A stretch of DNA of 64,000 nucleotides from Lineus longissimus (lineage: Eukaryota; Nemertea; Pilidiophora; Heteronemertea; Lineidae): assembly GCF_910592395.1 (NCBI RefSeq), contig NC_088310.1:24815491-24879490 (forward strand). Reading direction: 5' to 3'. Under the pieces are notes generated by a model. The model was given only the letters and a program-made list of their open reading frames with translations. It was not told where the DNA came from and ran no database searches. A program made the position numbers and the translations under genes. Positions 1-11,947 of the stretch are shown piece after piece. Each line of letters begins with the position of its first letter. Position 1 is the stretch's first letter.

Positions 1-1037
1 GTTATGGAAATTCATGAGTTCTTTAAAAAGTGGATGTGTTGTCTTAAGGCCACGAAACGGTTTCGTTCTTGAGCGAAGTGATCACCAATTACGTTCATTG
101 AATTCTAATATCTGAGTTTGTGAGTGTATGGCGATAATGTGTTCTTCATATCCTCTTAAGTCGAACGGTATGGGATCCGGTTGACCGACATCCGGCGGTG
201 CCAAACTGCATGGTACTTGTAACCACCTGAAGGAGATTATTAGGAATAAGACTGGGAAGTTTAAGCTGCTGCTGAGGTGTGCTAGGTTTGAGCAGAAAAG
301 AGGCCAGGTCTTTCCATGACCCAAGGTGTGGCGCCAACTCTAAAAGCACTGAGGGCAGGCTGGGTAGATTACTGCACCACCTGGTGATCTTCCTCAAGTT
401 ACCTAAATATTGAATTGGAGACAATGAACATGTCCAAAAAATCTAACAGTTGTTTATGTATGATGATCAATTCCAGATAATTGCGTTGTAGCATTTTTTC
501 GCTCTCAGTGCTGTATAGAGTTGCCTAGTACATGAAGTGCTACGTTCCAAGCCATTGGCGGGTGACACTGGGTCATGGGATACTGCATCATGTCACACTG
601 CATCGGAGGACGCTGCGCCATGATTCTGGCCAACGGAATACAGAATCAAAACTTCATCAAATCAAACGAAAATGCTCAGGATAATGATCGTCACTGTTGT
701 AGCAGATTTTGACCAGTCCATTGTTGATTCATCAGGATTATCATTCCCAAAACTACACAGAGGTGGCGTTAAAGAATTAGCTTGTGATATCGCCACGAAT
801 AGTACTCACTGTTGTTGTGGTGTATGTGAGAAACGTCTTCTGGTGTTTGTTGCTAATGCGCTTATAAGCTTTGTTACTATTGATTCGCTTGCACTCGTAC
901 CAGTAGGTCCCCCTATTGGTGGTTTCAAGTTGCAGAATATGATCTTACTATTTTAACGCTAAAAGGACAGCATGGTGCACAACAAAAAATCTACAAGTTT
1001 AACTGCTAAATTGGACATGGGAATACACTTGCCGGAA

Positions 1038-1160
1038 ATCTCAATTAAATGGATATTGCATTATTTCATATCTTTGCAGGACATCTCAATAATGAACCCA
1101 AATGTATATTGCATTACATGTATTGCTTAATTGCAAGACATCTCAATCATGAACTGAATG
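1038..1160. repeat. Imperfect short tandem repeat
   Basis: Three degenerate units share catctcaataatgaac and aatggatattgcatta-like blocks at irregular spacing (about 45-60 bp). Confidence 0.5.
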
Positions 1161-2302
1161 GATATTACAAGTAAAAAGTTGTCTAAGGGCAACACAAGTC
1201 AAAAGACTTCGAAACTTAATTCTTCAAACGCTAACACTACAGTGCATGAATCTACTACACAGGGTTTTGAAATATGGTCTATCACCTGTTGTATTTTAAA
1301 TGTTTCAGAAGTTTGTGATGCAAGAATCTTTTTCTTAAATGTGTTGCAAGAAGAATATGGAGAGATGTCTTGTATTTCATCCTTGATATTACGTCTACCT
1401 TGACACTATTTTCAGTTGGATTTCCCTTCATGTTCAGAACAAAGCACCTTTTGCGAAAAAATCTCATTTTCCTAAGTTAAGCCATATGGATTCTAACTTA
1501 AATGGATATTATGTGAAAGGCTGTTAAAATACCAATGAACTTTTTGTGCACTCCTCATCTTGGAGTTGCTTCTCCGAATCATCATTTGTGCTTCTTGAAT
1601 GAACGCTCCATGCCGTCATCCTGTTTACAACAGGTTTAAAACTATGGCAGGGTGATATGAAGTAGTGGTTCTCATCTATGTCCTAATGACAGACGTGTTT
1701 TACTTACTTACAGTATATTTTAAGGTTTACATGGCGAATATTTGAAAGTATGCTGGCTTCTGGCACTGGACTGACTGGGCCTATGTTATTACTTCCTCAA
1801 AAGCATTAATTTTAACTTGAAAGATACGTATTTACTTTAAATCGATGGTAATAAAAAATGCTTTAGTCAAACCAGATGACACGATATGCCCAATTCCTGA
1901 GGACTGGCCCTGACTGTTGCCTACTTTTAGTCAAATTTAACTCAAGCATTCAACCATCACAAAATCGGCCAAAGGTTGGGATTTAGATTTGAATTTGTTA
2001 TTGTAGTGTTTGTAAACCTTGCCCAATGTAACCTGGTGTGGCTTGGAAAATGGACCAAATAACACTTGAACTCATTCTGCTGCTATTTTTCCCTTTTGCC
2101 TTCAATGCCTCATTTAGCTTGACATAGGTGACAGAAAAATTATTCGATTTTGATAATCGTAAGACTTTGACAAAGTGTTCTTATTCTTCCAATTTGAAAA
2201 TATCAAGCAACACAACTTCCAAATGGTTCGCATTAACATCTTTATATCTAGGACTGTCCCTGCCAAAAGCCACTCTAACCACTGCTATACCACAATCATC
2301 CT

Positions 2303-2539
2303 CGGTGGAGAATCTGCTCCCCAGCTGGCCGAGAATTAGATGGGCCTTCCAACTTTTTAAGCTGCCCTGTCCTCAGAGAGGGGAAAGTTGGAATGATTGA
2401 AACACCTTGTTGGTTGCTGTTCTTCCCAGGCCTCTATTAGGCACTACCCAGGGCTGGCTGATGGTAAGTTGGAAGGCCCGCCTGCCTTGAGTACACAGTG
2501 AGTTTCGGTCAGTTGCAGGGGAGCTGATTCTCCACGGTG
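2303..2539. mobile_element. Possible small inverted-repeat element
   Basis: Left arm ggtggagaatctgctcccca and inner block gggccttccaac are mirrored by complementary sequence at the right (ggggagctgattctccac and gttggaaggccc). It is about 235 bp. No clear target duplication is seen, so it is either an old MITE or another foldback. Confidence 0.45.
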
Positions 2540-4388
2540 TCAATGTGAGCCATTTTACTGGAACATATGACTGACAGCCCTTTCTACTTTCTTGTCATAC
2601 ATGTAATAGGACTTTAACATTGAAGTTACAATTGTGGTTATGTGATGCCACATCATGCCGTCTGTGCACATACCATGTGTTGTACACTTTTGTGCTTTGT
2701 GATGCTAGGTGCTAATGTGACATGTCATGCCAACAACCTGAAGCAAAGCACTGTCATTCTTAAATGTTTAACCCTTTGGTTAAAAAACATGTTGGCCTAA
2801 AAGGGGGAATACAGACACATTACATTCAATGAATCCTCGCGCATGAACGCAACGAAAGATATGTCGACACAGACACAAGCCAATGAAAATCACAAGTGAC
2901 AGGTTTAGGATTGATGGTACCTTAAGGCTCATTTCAGGTTTTAATTGGTAACGTGCAACTTTTCACATGTCATTTCTGAAGAGTGGGCTACATAGGAGTT
3001 CATGTGTCTCTTTTCACCCTCATGTGTTCTCCTGTTTTCAAGACTGAGTCAATGACTGAACATGTATAGTGACACTTGACACGTGACTTTTAACATTGTA
3101 AATCCTATGTAATTGCAGCCTAGTGGACACCACACCCTGTCTTAAGTCTTCCTGTCACGCTTAATCAGGCCCTGAAGTGCCTTGGCTGTATTCCCCCATT
3201 TGTATGCCCACCATTCATCTGAAAAAACACATTCACCTCTGTTCTCAAGTATTGTTTTCAGAGTCAGTTTACTGATTCTCTGCCAGATGATGACTTTTTA
3301 CTAAGCTCACGTTGCTGCTAAAACTACGATTCTTGCTTGTACGGGGGGCATAATCCAGTTATTTAAAGACAACTTTTGCTGCCATGTTTCAGTCACACAC
3401 GAGTGTCGTCACAAACTTAGGCTGCTCTGCCTTGAGTGATTTTGTTAAAAGAAAAACGAAAGGTCCTACCAGTGTTTTGAGCCCTTTAATACAGAGCTAA
3501 ATAATCCAGCTGATTATCAGCAACTTTACCTGCATGGTGCCAAGTTGCACGCATGCAATACTGTTATCATTCGAGGTCCGGCAACAGCCAGTGGCTGGTA
3601 TAGTGCGGCATTTTCAGCTCTAATAAACTTCCCATTACTAAAAAACTCGAGTATCGTGTGTCATCATGGGTTATGTCAACCACATCATGATCAAGGTACG
3701 ATGCGTCTGAAGTCACTCGTGACATCACGCAACACTCGATTTGTCACGTGGTCGGAGTTTTATTGGTCCTAAAAACACAATTTTTGACATTCAATTTTTG
3801 TAATTAGGCCTTGAACAAGCTGCAAGTTCCGTACCCTGAGAATGAACTCCATACAATCACCATAAGGGCTTCTGTAGACCAAGGGGTGTTTTTATAGATA
3901 TAGGCCAAAACAATGTGAATTATGAAAAACACCACTGCAATTCTGTCTGCCATGAGAATACGATCAATTAATGCTTATATGTGCACGATACTTGGTAATG
4001 TTGTATGGTGCCAGTAATCCACTCCTCTTCTGTATGCTCTAGCTGGCTAAAATGGAGGCATGTTTAATAGATCATTCGGTTGGAGTTATATCAGATGAGG
4101 CTCTAGTAACTTTGCTGTTGTGTATGTTTTCTATGCGGTTTTCAGAAGAATCAATAAATTTATACGGTTGACTCAAGTGTTAACTCAAAAAAAATGATCT
4201 GACAAGCCAGAGTGCTACTATGTCATATTTGTCGAATGGTTTGAAATTGTCGCGTGTGTGAGTTATAGACTTGTCTCAACCACCGTAAAACAAGCTAAAG
4301 TTGCCAAAACTATAGGCCACCAAATTTCCAATTTAGCAGCGTATCATGTCAGTTTTCGTTGTCCATTGTTGGACTTAACTTTGCATAC

Positions 4389-4543
4389 AGGTACGCTTTA
4401 TTATCCTCGACTGATGCTAGAGTCACTAGTCATTTACACAGATAGGCTTCAATATTCTCGACTGAAATTTTAGTCACTAGTCATTTACACCGGTATACTT
4501 TAATATTCTTGACTAAAATTTTATGCTACTAGTCATTTACACT
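4389..4543. repeat. Tandem repeat, 51-52 bp x 3
   Basis: The block actagtcatttacac recurs at 4425, 4476 and 4528, each preceded by a similar attctcgactgaaatttt stretch. Confidence 0.75.
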
Positions 4544-6654
4544 GTTTTCTTGTCTCTTCTGTTACTCAGTGCATGCTACTTCGAAGTATATCATAGTTAT
4601 TTCACTTGAGACTCTGATTTTTTCTAGTCTGACCAAGTGCGATATGAATTTGGTATTAATGTACCTCAGTCAGTGCATAAATACAGTCAATTGCAAATAT
4701 TTGCAAAAATAAATTGGCCTGAATATTTAACAATAGGTTTTTGACAGTAGGAGTCAAGTTAGTCAATGAGTGCCAATTGTTTCATTTGTTCTTCCAATTT
4801 ATTCCCACCATAAAATGTAACTGCCACTATAATTAACATATAGAAATACATCAAACACTGTACAGTGCAAAGCCTGTTGTCCATGCCTTCATTTTTGCCT
4901 CATGCAAGTGAACCTATTTGGATTACCTATTCCATAATGTACTATCATAGATATTCATAAATTATTGTAAATTTTTATACTCATGATTCTGCTGTGTGGA
5001 TGATGAACATGTAAATATAAATTGAATGCTTTTAGATGTGAGGTATCATATGTCATACATATAATGAAGATATTGATGTATTGGACGACCAGCATTGACT
5101 GGTAAATTACAAGAACAAATTTCTTACATTTTTAAGTGTGCAGTTGTGTGGAGATCAGAACATTGCAGCAATCTGATTGGAAATGCTTTTTTCAGGAAGT
5201 TTCTCAACTGTAGTTCCGCAGTTCTCAAGCCTGTTATAAACAATGACAATGCATCCAACTGGTCTCTTTTGAATCATTGGGGCCAATTGTGGACATGCAG
5301 ATACCAAACGTTTTGTGGAAAGGGGGTCTATTTTGAGTTGAATCTGCAACTTAATTGGTACAGAAACCTCATGAGAAGTGCTTACAAATAGGGACTTAAA
5401 GTGGTATGATTCCTGAATGTCAGGGTGTGGTTAATCGCTTGGGGATGTGAATGTAGGACAATTTTTCTCCTCAGAACACGGTCTGTTGTGGTCGTCACCA
5501 GTTGAACTATAACTTTATAATATTGATGTTACTGCTGGTATGTAGAATGGCTCTTACTGATAAAGTGCCAAAATCTGCCGTTTTAGTTAGATATTTATAA
5601 GGGTCGCATAACCTTTTTGACTAATCAGGCGTGTGCGTTTTTCTACGTTGTACATAAGCATTTGGTAATGCACAAAGAAACTTAGGCAGGTCTCGGCTAC
5701 ACCATCATCGAATGGAAGTTGGCGCACTGCAATGTACAGTAGGGATTATTTGTCAACACTATTTACATGCAGAATAAGCTTGCCAGGGTTGAATGGAAAC
5801 AATCTATTATCCCCTTCATCCAGTATGTGAAGTCTCCGTTTTTAGAGGCATTTTCCTATTCCTCTTGCACAAAGTGTAAATTGACAGCAGTGTATGCCTA
5901 CATGTAAGCTCTCTGTACTCCGAATTTTCAAATCAGACCAAAACTATTTAGCACTCACTGTGCAAGTTAATGCACTCCCAAGGATAACAATTTGCCGTAA
6001 AAGAATTGTTCAAATGTTTTCTCTGAGCGAACCCTGCTTTGGACCTCTTGGAAAACTTGAGAATATGCATAATATCATTTATAACAAGAAAATATAATCA
6101 TATTCCACACTTTACAACAAATGGTCAGGATAATGGTTTCTAAATTGTTTGACTTCATGAGACCGGATACGAAATGGTGTTGAATGAAATTTACCCTTGC
6201 GACTTAACAAGCCGGTTATAAATGTGGCCCACTACTTAAAACAGATTGTTTCCAATAATCCCTGGCAATTCACCTCACTCAAATTTCAAGACACGACGAT
6301 CCATATTGTAAAATAGCTTCTCATTGTAAAAATTCACCAAAATTTATCGTCAGAAAAGGTATAGACTACATTGTACACGTGATTGATGTAGAACTTTTGT
6401 AAATTTGTGTCACCTATATCGCTTGACGTCAAAACAATGTGTTCATCGCTTGAAGTTGAGATTTTTATTCAGAGTTTATGTTGATATTAAACTATAAACT
6501 CGCATGTATACTTCAACTTTTGTATCGTCGAAGAGGGTTTGATTTGAAATTTTCTATTATGATGTTTCATAAGATCTTATTCATGTACTTCATTCTTCTT
6601 CCTGGCATACCTGCATCGTTCATGAATCTATTGTACAGAGTTCGTTTCTTGTCA

Positions 6655-6778
6655 TAAATGGATATTGTGCAGAGGTGAAATTAAACTCGCGTGTGAAAAT
6701 CGATATTGTGCAGGGGTAAAATTAAACTCTCTGCTAAAATAGAAGTCGTACGGAGGTAAAATTAAACTCTGTGCTGAT
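6655..6778. repeat. Tandem repeat, about 41 bp x 3
   Basis: ttaaactc recurs at 6681, 6722 and 6762 after a shared aggtaaaa/aggtgaaa block. Confidence 0.7.
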
Positions 6779-9248
6779 TGTGGTAGAAAAGTTCATCATG
6801 AATATTGACAAGGGTTAAAATCTTCATCTGCCAACTTCATGAGTTTGGGTGTATGCCATCGGTGTTTTAACCCATGTAACTCCAGCTCTTGGTCAATGGG
6901 GGTTCTAACTCTTTAAAGGACTGGGCCAATTCTGAGAATAAAAAAGAGCTAAATGCATACTGTTGGTCTTTTATAAGGACTAAAGGGTAATTCCAAATTA
7001 TGTATCTTTCTTTTGATGATGTTTAGTGGGGTATCTTTCAAATCAAATGTGTGACCAATAAGTAGATTATAACTGAATTGCTAGTCCTTGAGAAGTTTAT
7101 AGGAAACAGAATTATTTCTCTTCAAAACTTGTTTTATTTACATTCCATGGTACATGTACATGTACATATAATGAACATTCCTTAAAACATGTACAATTAA
7201 TAAAGGTATAAACTGTTTATGTGAGCACATGACTGAAAACCTCGGCAATGCCGTCTGAAAAGAATGCTTTCTGCTTCCACTCACACTCTAATTGGGTCAC
7301 TCAGTAAATTCAAACATTCCCTGTTCAAATGTGATTTCATTCCAACCAGCACGTAATTACCGATATAAGCTGTCATAAATTTGGAGAGCGTGCATATGAA
7401 GAGAGATAATTTTGCTTCCATCTGATGACATATTATGTATCTTGATAATTTGTTGACAATCACATTTTTAGAGAGATAGTACAACCACTGTATTAGTTGG
7501 ATATACAAGGCCTGTACCTCTCAAACTCATGATCTAAGACTGTCTTTGATTGATCAGCTGAGGTATAATGGCCTTTGATTGGTCGGTTGTAAACATACAT
7601 AGCGATGGTTATTTGTGTAGTTCCTGTTGTTCATAGACGCTTGGTTTGCCATCCGCCCTTAGTTGACTGTGGTAGAGACTTGTAGTCAGTTTGATGTAAC
7701 TGCTAGCTTAATTTTGTACAAAAGTCAAAGGTGATTAGAAATTTCAACAAAAATTTCATCAAAGCACTGAATCCATCAAAAGAATTTATGACCATATCAT
7801 TTGGAGTTTATAAATTTCAACAGCTTTCGTGTAAACTAATATGAAACACTATACATGGACATGCAAAGTTTCATGGTTATTGCACAGTTACAGTCCTGTC
7901 TATTTACAGTCCCAGTCAGAATTGAGATCTCTTCTGCCTGGGAAAGCTAAATGCAACTACGATGTGTGTTTGTGTGAGTTGCAGGTCATGCAGATCATAA
8001 CTGGCGTGCAAGTGTCCTGTAACATACACACCTTATTCAGGGATGTCAATTGTGATTGGGACTTACCAGTGTGAACGTGTATCAATGATCTATATAATCA
8101 TAAATTTATCAATAAACGACTGAATTATCACAAGTCCTCTCTGGCGATTAACATGTCATGATGTATTTACTGTTTGAAAATGTCATTGGAACCAGCCAGT
8201 CATATGTTAGGAGAATTATGAACAGATTTTTAAGTGTGTACAGAAGACATCATCACAATTTGTAAGAACACTATTCAAGCATTATACTGGCATCCAGTCC
8301 ACTCAGTGTTCGGTGACCGAGTTAAGGGCTAAACCAGTCTCCTGAAACTCTTGAAAATCTAAGAAACGGCCGAAATATTTAGAAGTGGTATGACCAGGAG
8401 GGACTCTCCCTCTCATGTTCTTCCCATTTGCACACCTGTAACTTCTTTCAAAGATGTATGCTGCTAATTGCATTCATGACGTTCCAGTTTGCACACTCTA
8501 ATATGATTGGAATTAGACAGTGCTGTGTTAATACCAGGTCTCTGCACATTCTCACAGGGCACCTGAATCTCCTGGCAAAGAATACTAAATTTCTTCTTTC
8601 TAATAATCACAATGATTGCTTGAAAACCATTGTGAAATACATTTATTTGAGTGCCTATTATTTTCACAAATTTACATCAATTGGGGATAATTACTGAGTG
8701 TTATGTCATCGGATTACACATGTATATCCTTTTTGTGCTTGACAAGATAATGTGAAACACATGTACAGTAATCTAACCCTTTATAGTAGTCAAAGAGTCA
8801 AAGGCTTAAGGGTTTTTGCACTCTACTTGTAAATTGTGCATGAAGTCATCAGTACCAGAGTATGTACAGGGACTCTAGTCCAAAGAGTCCTGTAAGCGCT
8901 AGTAAATGAACTTTTTGATGTGCAATTTTGTTTATGATATTTTTCATAATTGTCTGCATGGTCTTAAATTTCCATTATGATGTAGTATGTATATGCAGAT
9001 TATTAAATTTATGAGCAATAAATGACATTTTATACAAAATCATGTAGAAATTACCTCGTTGGTCTTCTTACTTACAGGGATCGATGTTGATGCAAACATT
9101 TCACCCCCTCTTCCAGAATTGATGTCAATGCACACCCTGAACTCAACCAATTGTCAATTGCCTAAACTTGGGGGTTAGCACTGAGTGCTGGAGAGTTCTG
9201 GTTGTCTTTACTGTCCCAGAGTGAAACTTCGTATTGTCTTTGTCCCTA

Positions 9249-9450
9249 ATGACTTACTTACTCGACCTTAACACTGTTACTCCAAGTGGAGCATAGGTCG
9301 CCAACAAGATTTTTCCATCTCCTGTCCTGGGCAGTTCTCTCAACATCGGTCCAGGTCTCGCAACTTGGGTCCCTGATGAGATCTTGTGAAATGTTGAGAT
9401 AGGGCAATAGCCGTCTCCAATAGGTGTCCTGGTTATGAACTTGGTGGTAC
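9249..9450 (-). pseudogene. 3' remnant of a non-LTR (LINE) retrotransposon, end of ORF2
   Basis: The minus strand reads HNQDTYWRRLLPYLNIS...DPSCETWTDVERTAQDRRWK then NLVGDLCSTWSN and ends in TAA. The W-x-D-x3-(R)-x-A-x-DR-x-W-x2-LV-x2-LCS pattern is typical of the very C-terminus of LINE ORF2 proteins just after the reverse transcriptase. The stop is followed at once by a TAAG-type tail (gtaagtaagtcatt), like the short simple-repeat tails of such elements. The copy is 5' truncated and carries no RT core. The clade cannot be assigned. Confidence 0.55.
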
Positions 9451-9949
9451 CAGGTGCTACTTCATACTGTCCTTGTCCTCCTTATCAGAGCTGACACTTG
9501 CATGACAGATCGAGCAGCTGTCTCAAGTAGTTCTGGTAGCCTCCCCAACCAGCTTCACAACCAAAAAACCCGAGTACTACAGGTTGTGACATGTCTCATG
9601 GCATAGTGCGGATATTGCAGAGACAGATCAGGTTGTGGCATTGCCAGATGGCCACCCTGCATGAATTGTCCAGGTGATACAGATCGGTTTGAAGGAAGAC
9701 GATTCAGGTTGTGGGGCTGTGAGATGGTCTCGCTGGTCCTGTCATTCATGAGACCGGTGTGCTGATAAGGGGAGACAAATCAGGTTGTGTCATTGTGGGC
9801 TGGTCTCGCTGAATGTGTCATTCTGGTGACCAGTGTGACCAGTGACCAGTGTGCTGGTAAGGAGAAAAAAATCAGGATGTGCCATTGTCTCTGAATGTCT
9901 CGTCCTGGCGAGTGCCCAGTGTACTAATAAAGGGCGACAGCGCAGGTTG

Positions 9950-10948
9950 TGCGATTGTGGCCTGGTCTCTCAGAATATGTCAGCCCAGTGAGATGGACAC
10001 ATTCAGTGAGACCAGCCCACAATTGCACATCCTAATCTGTCTCCCTTTATTAACAACGCAGTCTCTCTAGGATGCTTGACACATTCAGAGAGACCAGCCC
10101 ACAGTCCCACAACCTGATATGTCTCCCTTAAGGATGATCTCTGAATATGTCTTCCTGGTGATAGTGTCTGGTGAGTTACTAAAGGAAGGACCGGGATCAG
10201 GATGTGCTATTGTGGGATGGTCTCTGATAGGATCATCCTGATGATAGAACTGATGTGTCGATGAAGGCAGATGGATCAGGTTGTGCTATTGTGAGATGGT
10301 CTCTCCGAATGTGACTGGAAAGTGAGTGGTATGTGTATATAAGGACACGAATCAGGTTGTGCCATCGTTGGATAGGCTCTCTGAATGTGTCATCCGAGTG
10401 AGGCTGCTCTGTCAATAAAGGCAGCCAAGGGGATCAGGTTGTGCCATTGTTGTATGGTCTCCACGAATGTCTCATCTTGGTTTAATGTGTCATACATGTG
10501 ATTGTGGCTGGAGTGCTGATAAAGGTAGACAGATCTTGTGTCTAGTGTTTTGATAAGGAGAGACAGGCGGATCAGGTCGTGGCACTGTGAGATATTCTCG
10601 CTGGTTGTGTGATTCATGTGGCTGGTGTGCTTATAAGGAAGACAGAATAGGTTGAGCGATTGTACGGTGATCTCTGATTCTGTCACCCAGTTGGGTGACC
10701 GCTGTGCTATTAAAAAAGAGAGACAGATCAGGATTTGCCATTATGGGCTGGTCTCACTGAATGTGTCAGCCCATTGAGACTGCTGTGTTAATAAAGGAGG
10801 ACAGTTTAGGTTGTGCCATTATGGTGTGGTCTCTCTGAATGTGTCATCCCGGTAAATGGCCAGTATGCCAAAGGGAGACATATCTGGTTGTGGGATTGTT
10901 GGGTGATCTCGCTGAATGTGTCTTCCTGGTGTGTGACTGGTGTAAGGG
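9950..10948. repeat. Higher-order repeat unit, copy 1 (999 bp)
   Basis: Matches 10949-11947 at a constant offset of 999 bp with only scattered substitutions. Both begin at tgcgattgtggcctggtctc. It contains about a dozen basic units, including reverse-oriented ones at about 9995-10130. Confidence 0.88.
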
Positions 10949-11947
10949 TGCGATTGTGGCCTGGTCTCTCTGAATATGTCAGCCAAGTGAGATGGACACA
11001 TTCAGTGAGACCAGCCCACAATTGCACATCCTAATCTGCCTCCCTTTATTAACACCGCAGTCTCTCTAGGATGCTTGACACATTCAGAGAGACCAGCCCA
11101 CAGTCCCACAACCTGATATGTCTCCCTTTAGGATGATCTCTGAATATGTCTTCCTGGTGATAGTGTCTGGTGAGTTACTAAAGGAAGGACCGGGATCAGG
11201 ATGTGCTATTGTGGGATGGTCTCTGATAGGGTCATCCTGATGATAGAACTGCTGTGGCGATGAATGCAGATGGATCAGGTTGTGCCATTGTGAGATGGTA
11301 TCTCCGAATGTGACTGGAAAGTGAGTGGTGTGTATATATAAGGACACGAATCAGGTTGTGCCATCGTTGGATAGGCTTTCTGAATGTGTCATCCGAGTGA
11401 GGCTGCTCTGTCAATAAAGGCAGCCAAGGGGATCAGGTTGTGCCATTGTTGTATGGTCTCCACGAATGTCTCATCTTGGTTTAATGTGTCATACATGTGA
11501 TTGTGGCTGAAGTGCTGATAAAGGTAGACAGATCTTGTGTCTAGTGTTTTGATAAGGGGAGACAGGCGGATCAGGTTGTGGCACTGTGAGTTATTCTCGC
11601 TGGTTGTGTGATTCATGTGGCTGGTGTGCTTATAAGGAAGACAGAATAGGTTGAGCGATTGTAGGGTGATCTCTGATTCTGTCACCCAGTTGGGTGACCG
11701 CTGTGCTATTACAAAAGGGAGACAGATCAGGATTTGCCATTATGGGCTGGTCTCACTGAATGTGTCAGCCCATTGAGACAGCTGTGTTAATAAAGGAGGA
11801 CAGTTCAGGTTGTGCCATTATGGTGTGGTCTCTCTGAATGTGTCATCCCGGTAAATGGCCAGTATGCCAAAGGGAGACATATCTGGTTGTGGGATTGTTG
11901 GGTGATCTCGCTGAATGTGTCTTCCTGGTGTGTGACCGGTGTAAGTT
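10949..11947. repeat. Higher-order repeat unit, copy 2 (999 bp)
   Basis: Directly adjacent to copy 1. It contains the same internal units in the same order, with the reverse-oriented stretch at about 10994-11129. The high identity against a background of diverged units points to a recent segmental duplication within the array. Confidence 0.88.

Larger units (their letters stand above)
1..9248. other. Region without recognisable genes
   Basis: Open frames are all short and have no family resemblance, and no chain of splice-compatible exons was found. Contents are the small repeats and the inverted element listed separately. A 12-bp perfect inverted pair (gggggaatacag at 2803-2814 and its complement at 3186-3197) may mark another old element. 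Confidence 0.6.

Noticed and set aside
82-222. Possible terminal exon on the minus strand after a good acceptor (ctaataatctccttcag)
   Set aside because: The peptide (FDLRGYEEHIIAIHSQTQIL) matches no family I recognise, and no upstream exon is visible to join it.
672-956. 94-codon plus-strand open frame
   Set aside because: No domain, no splice chain, no coding bias that I can recognise.
2803-3197. Possible MITE bounded by a 12-bp perfect inverted repeat
   Set aside because: No target duplication and no similarity beyond 12 bp; could be chance in a window of this size.
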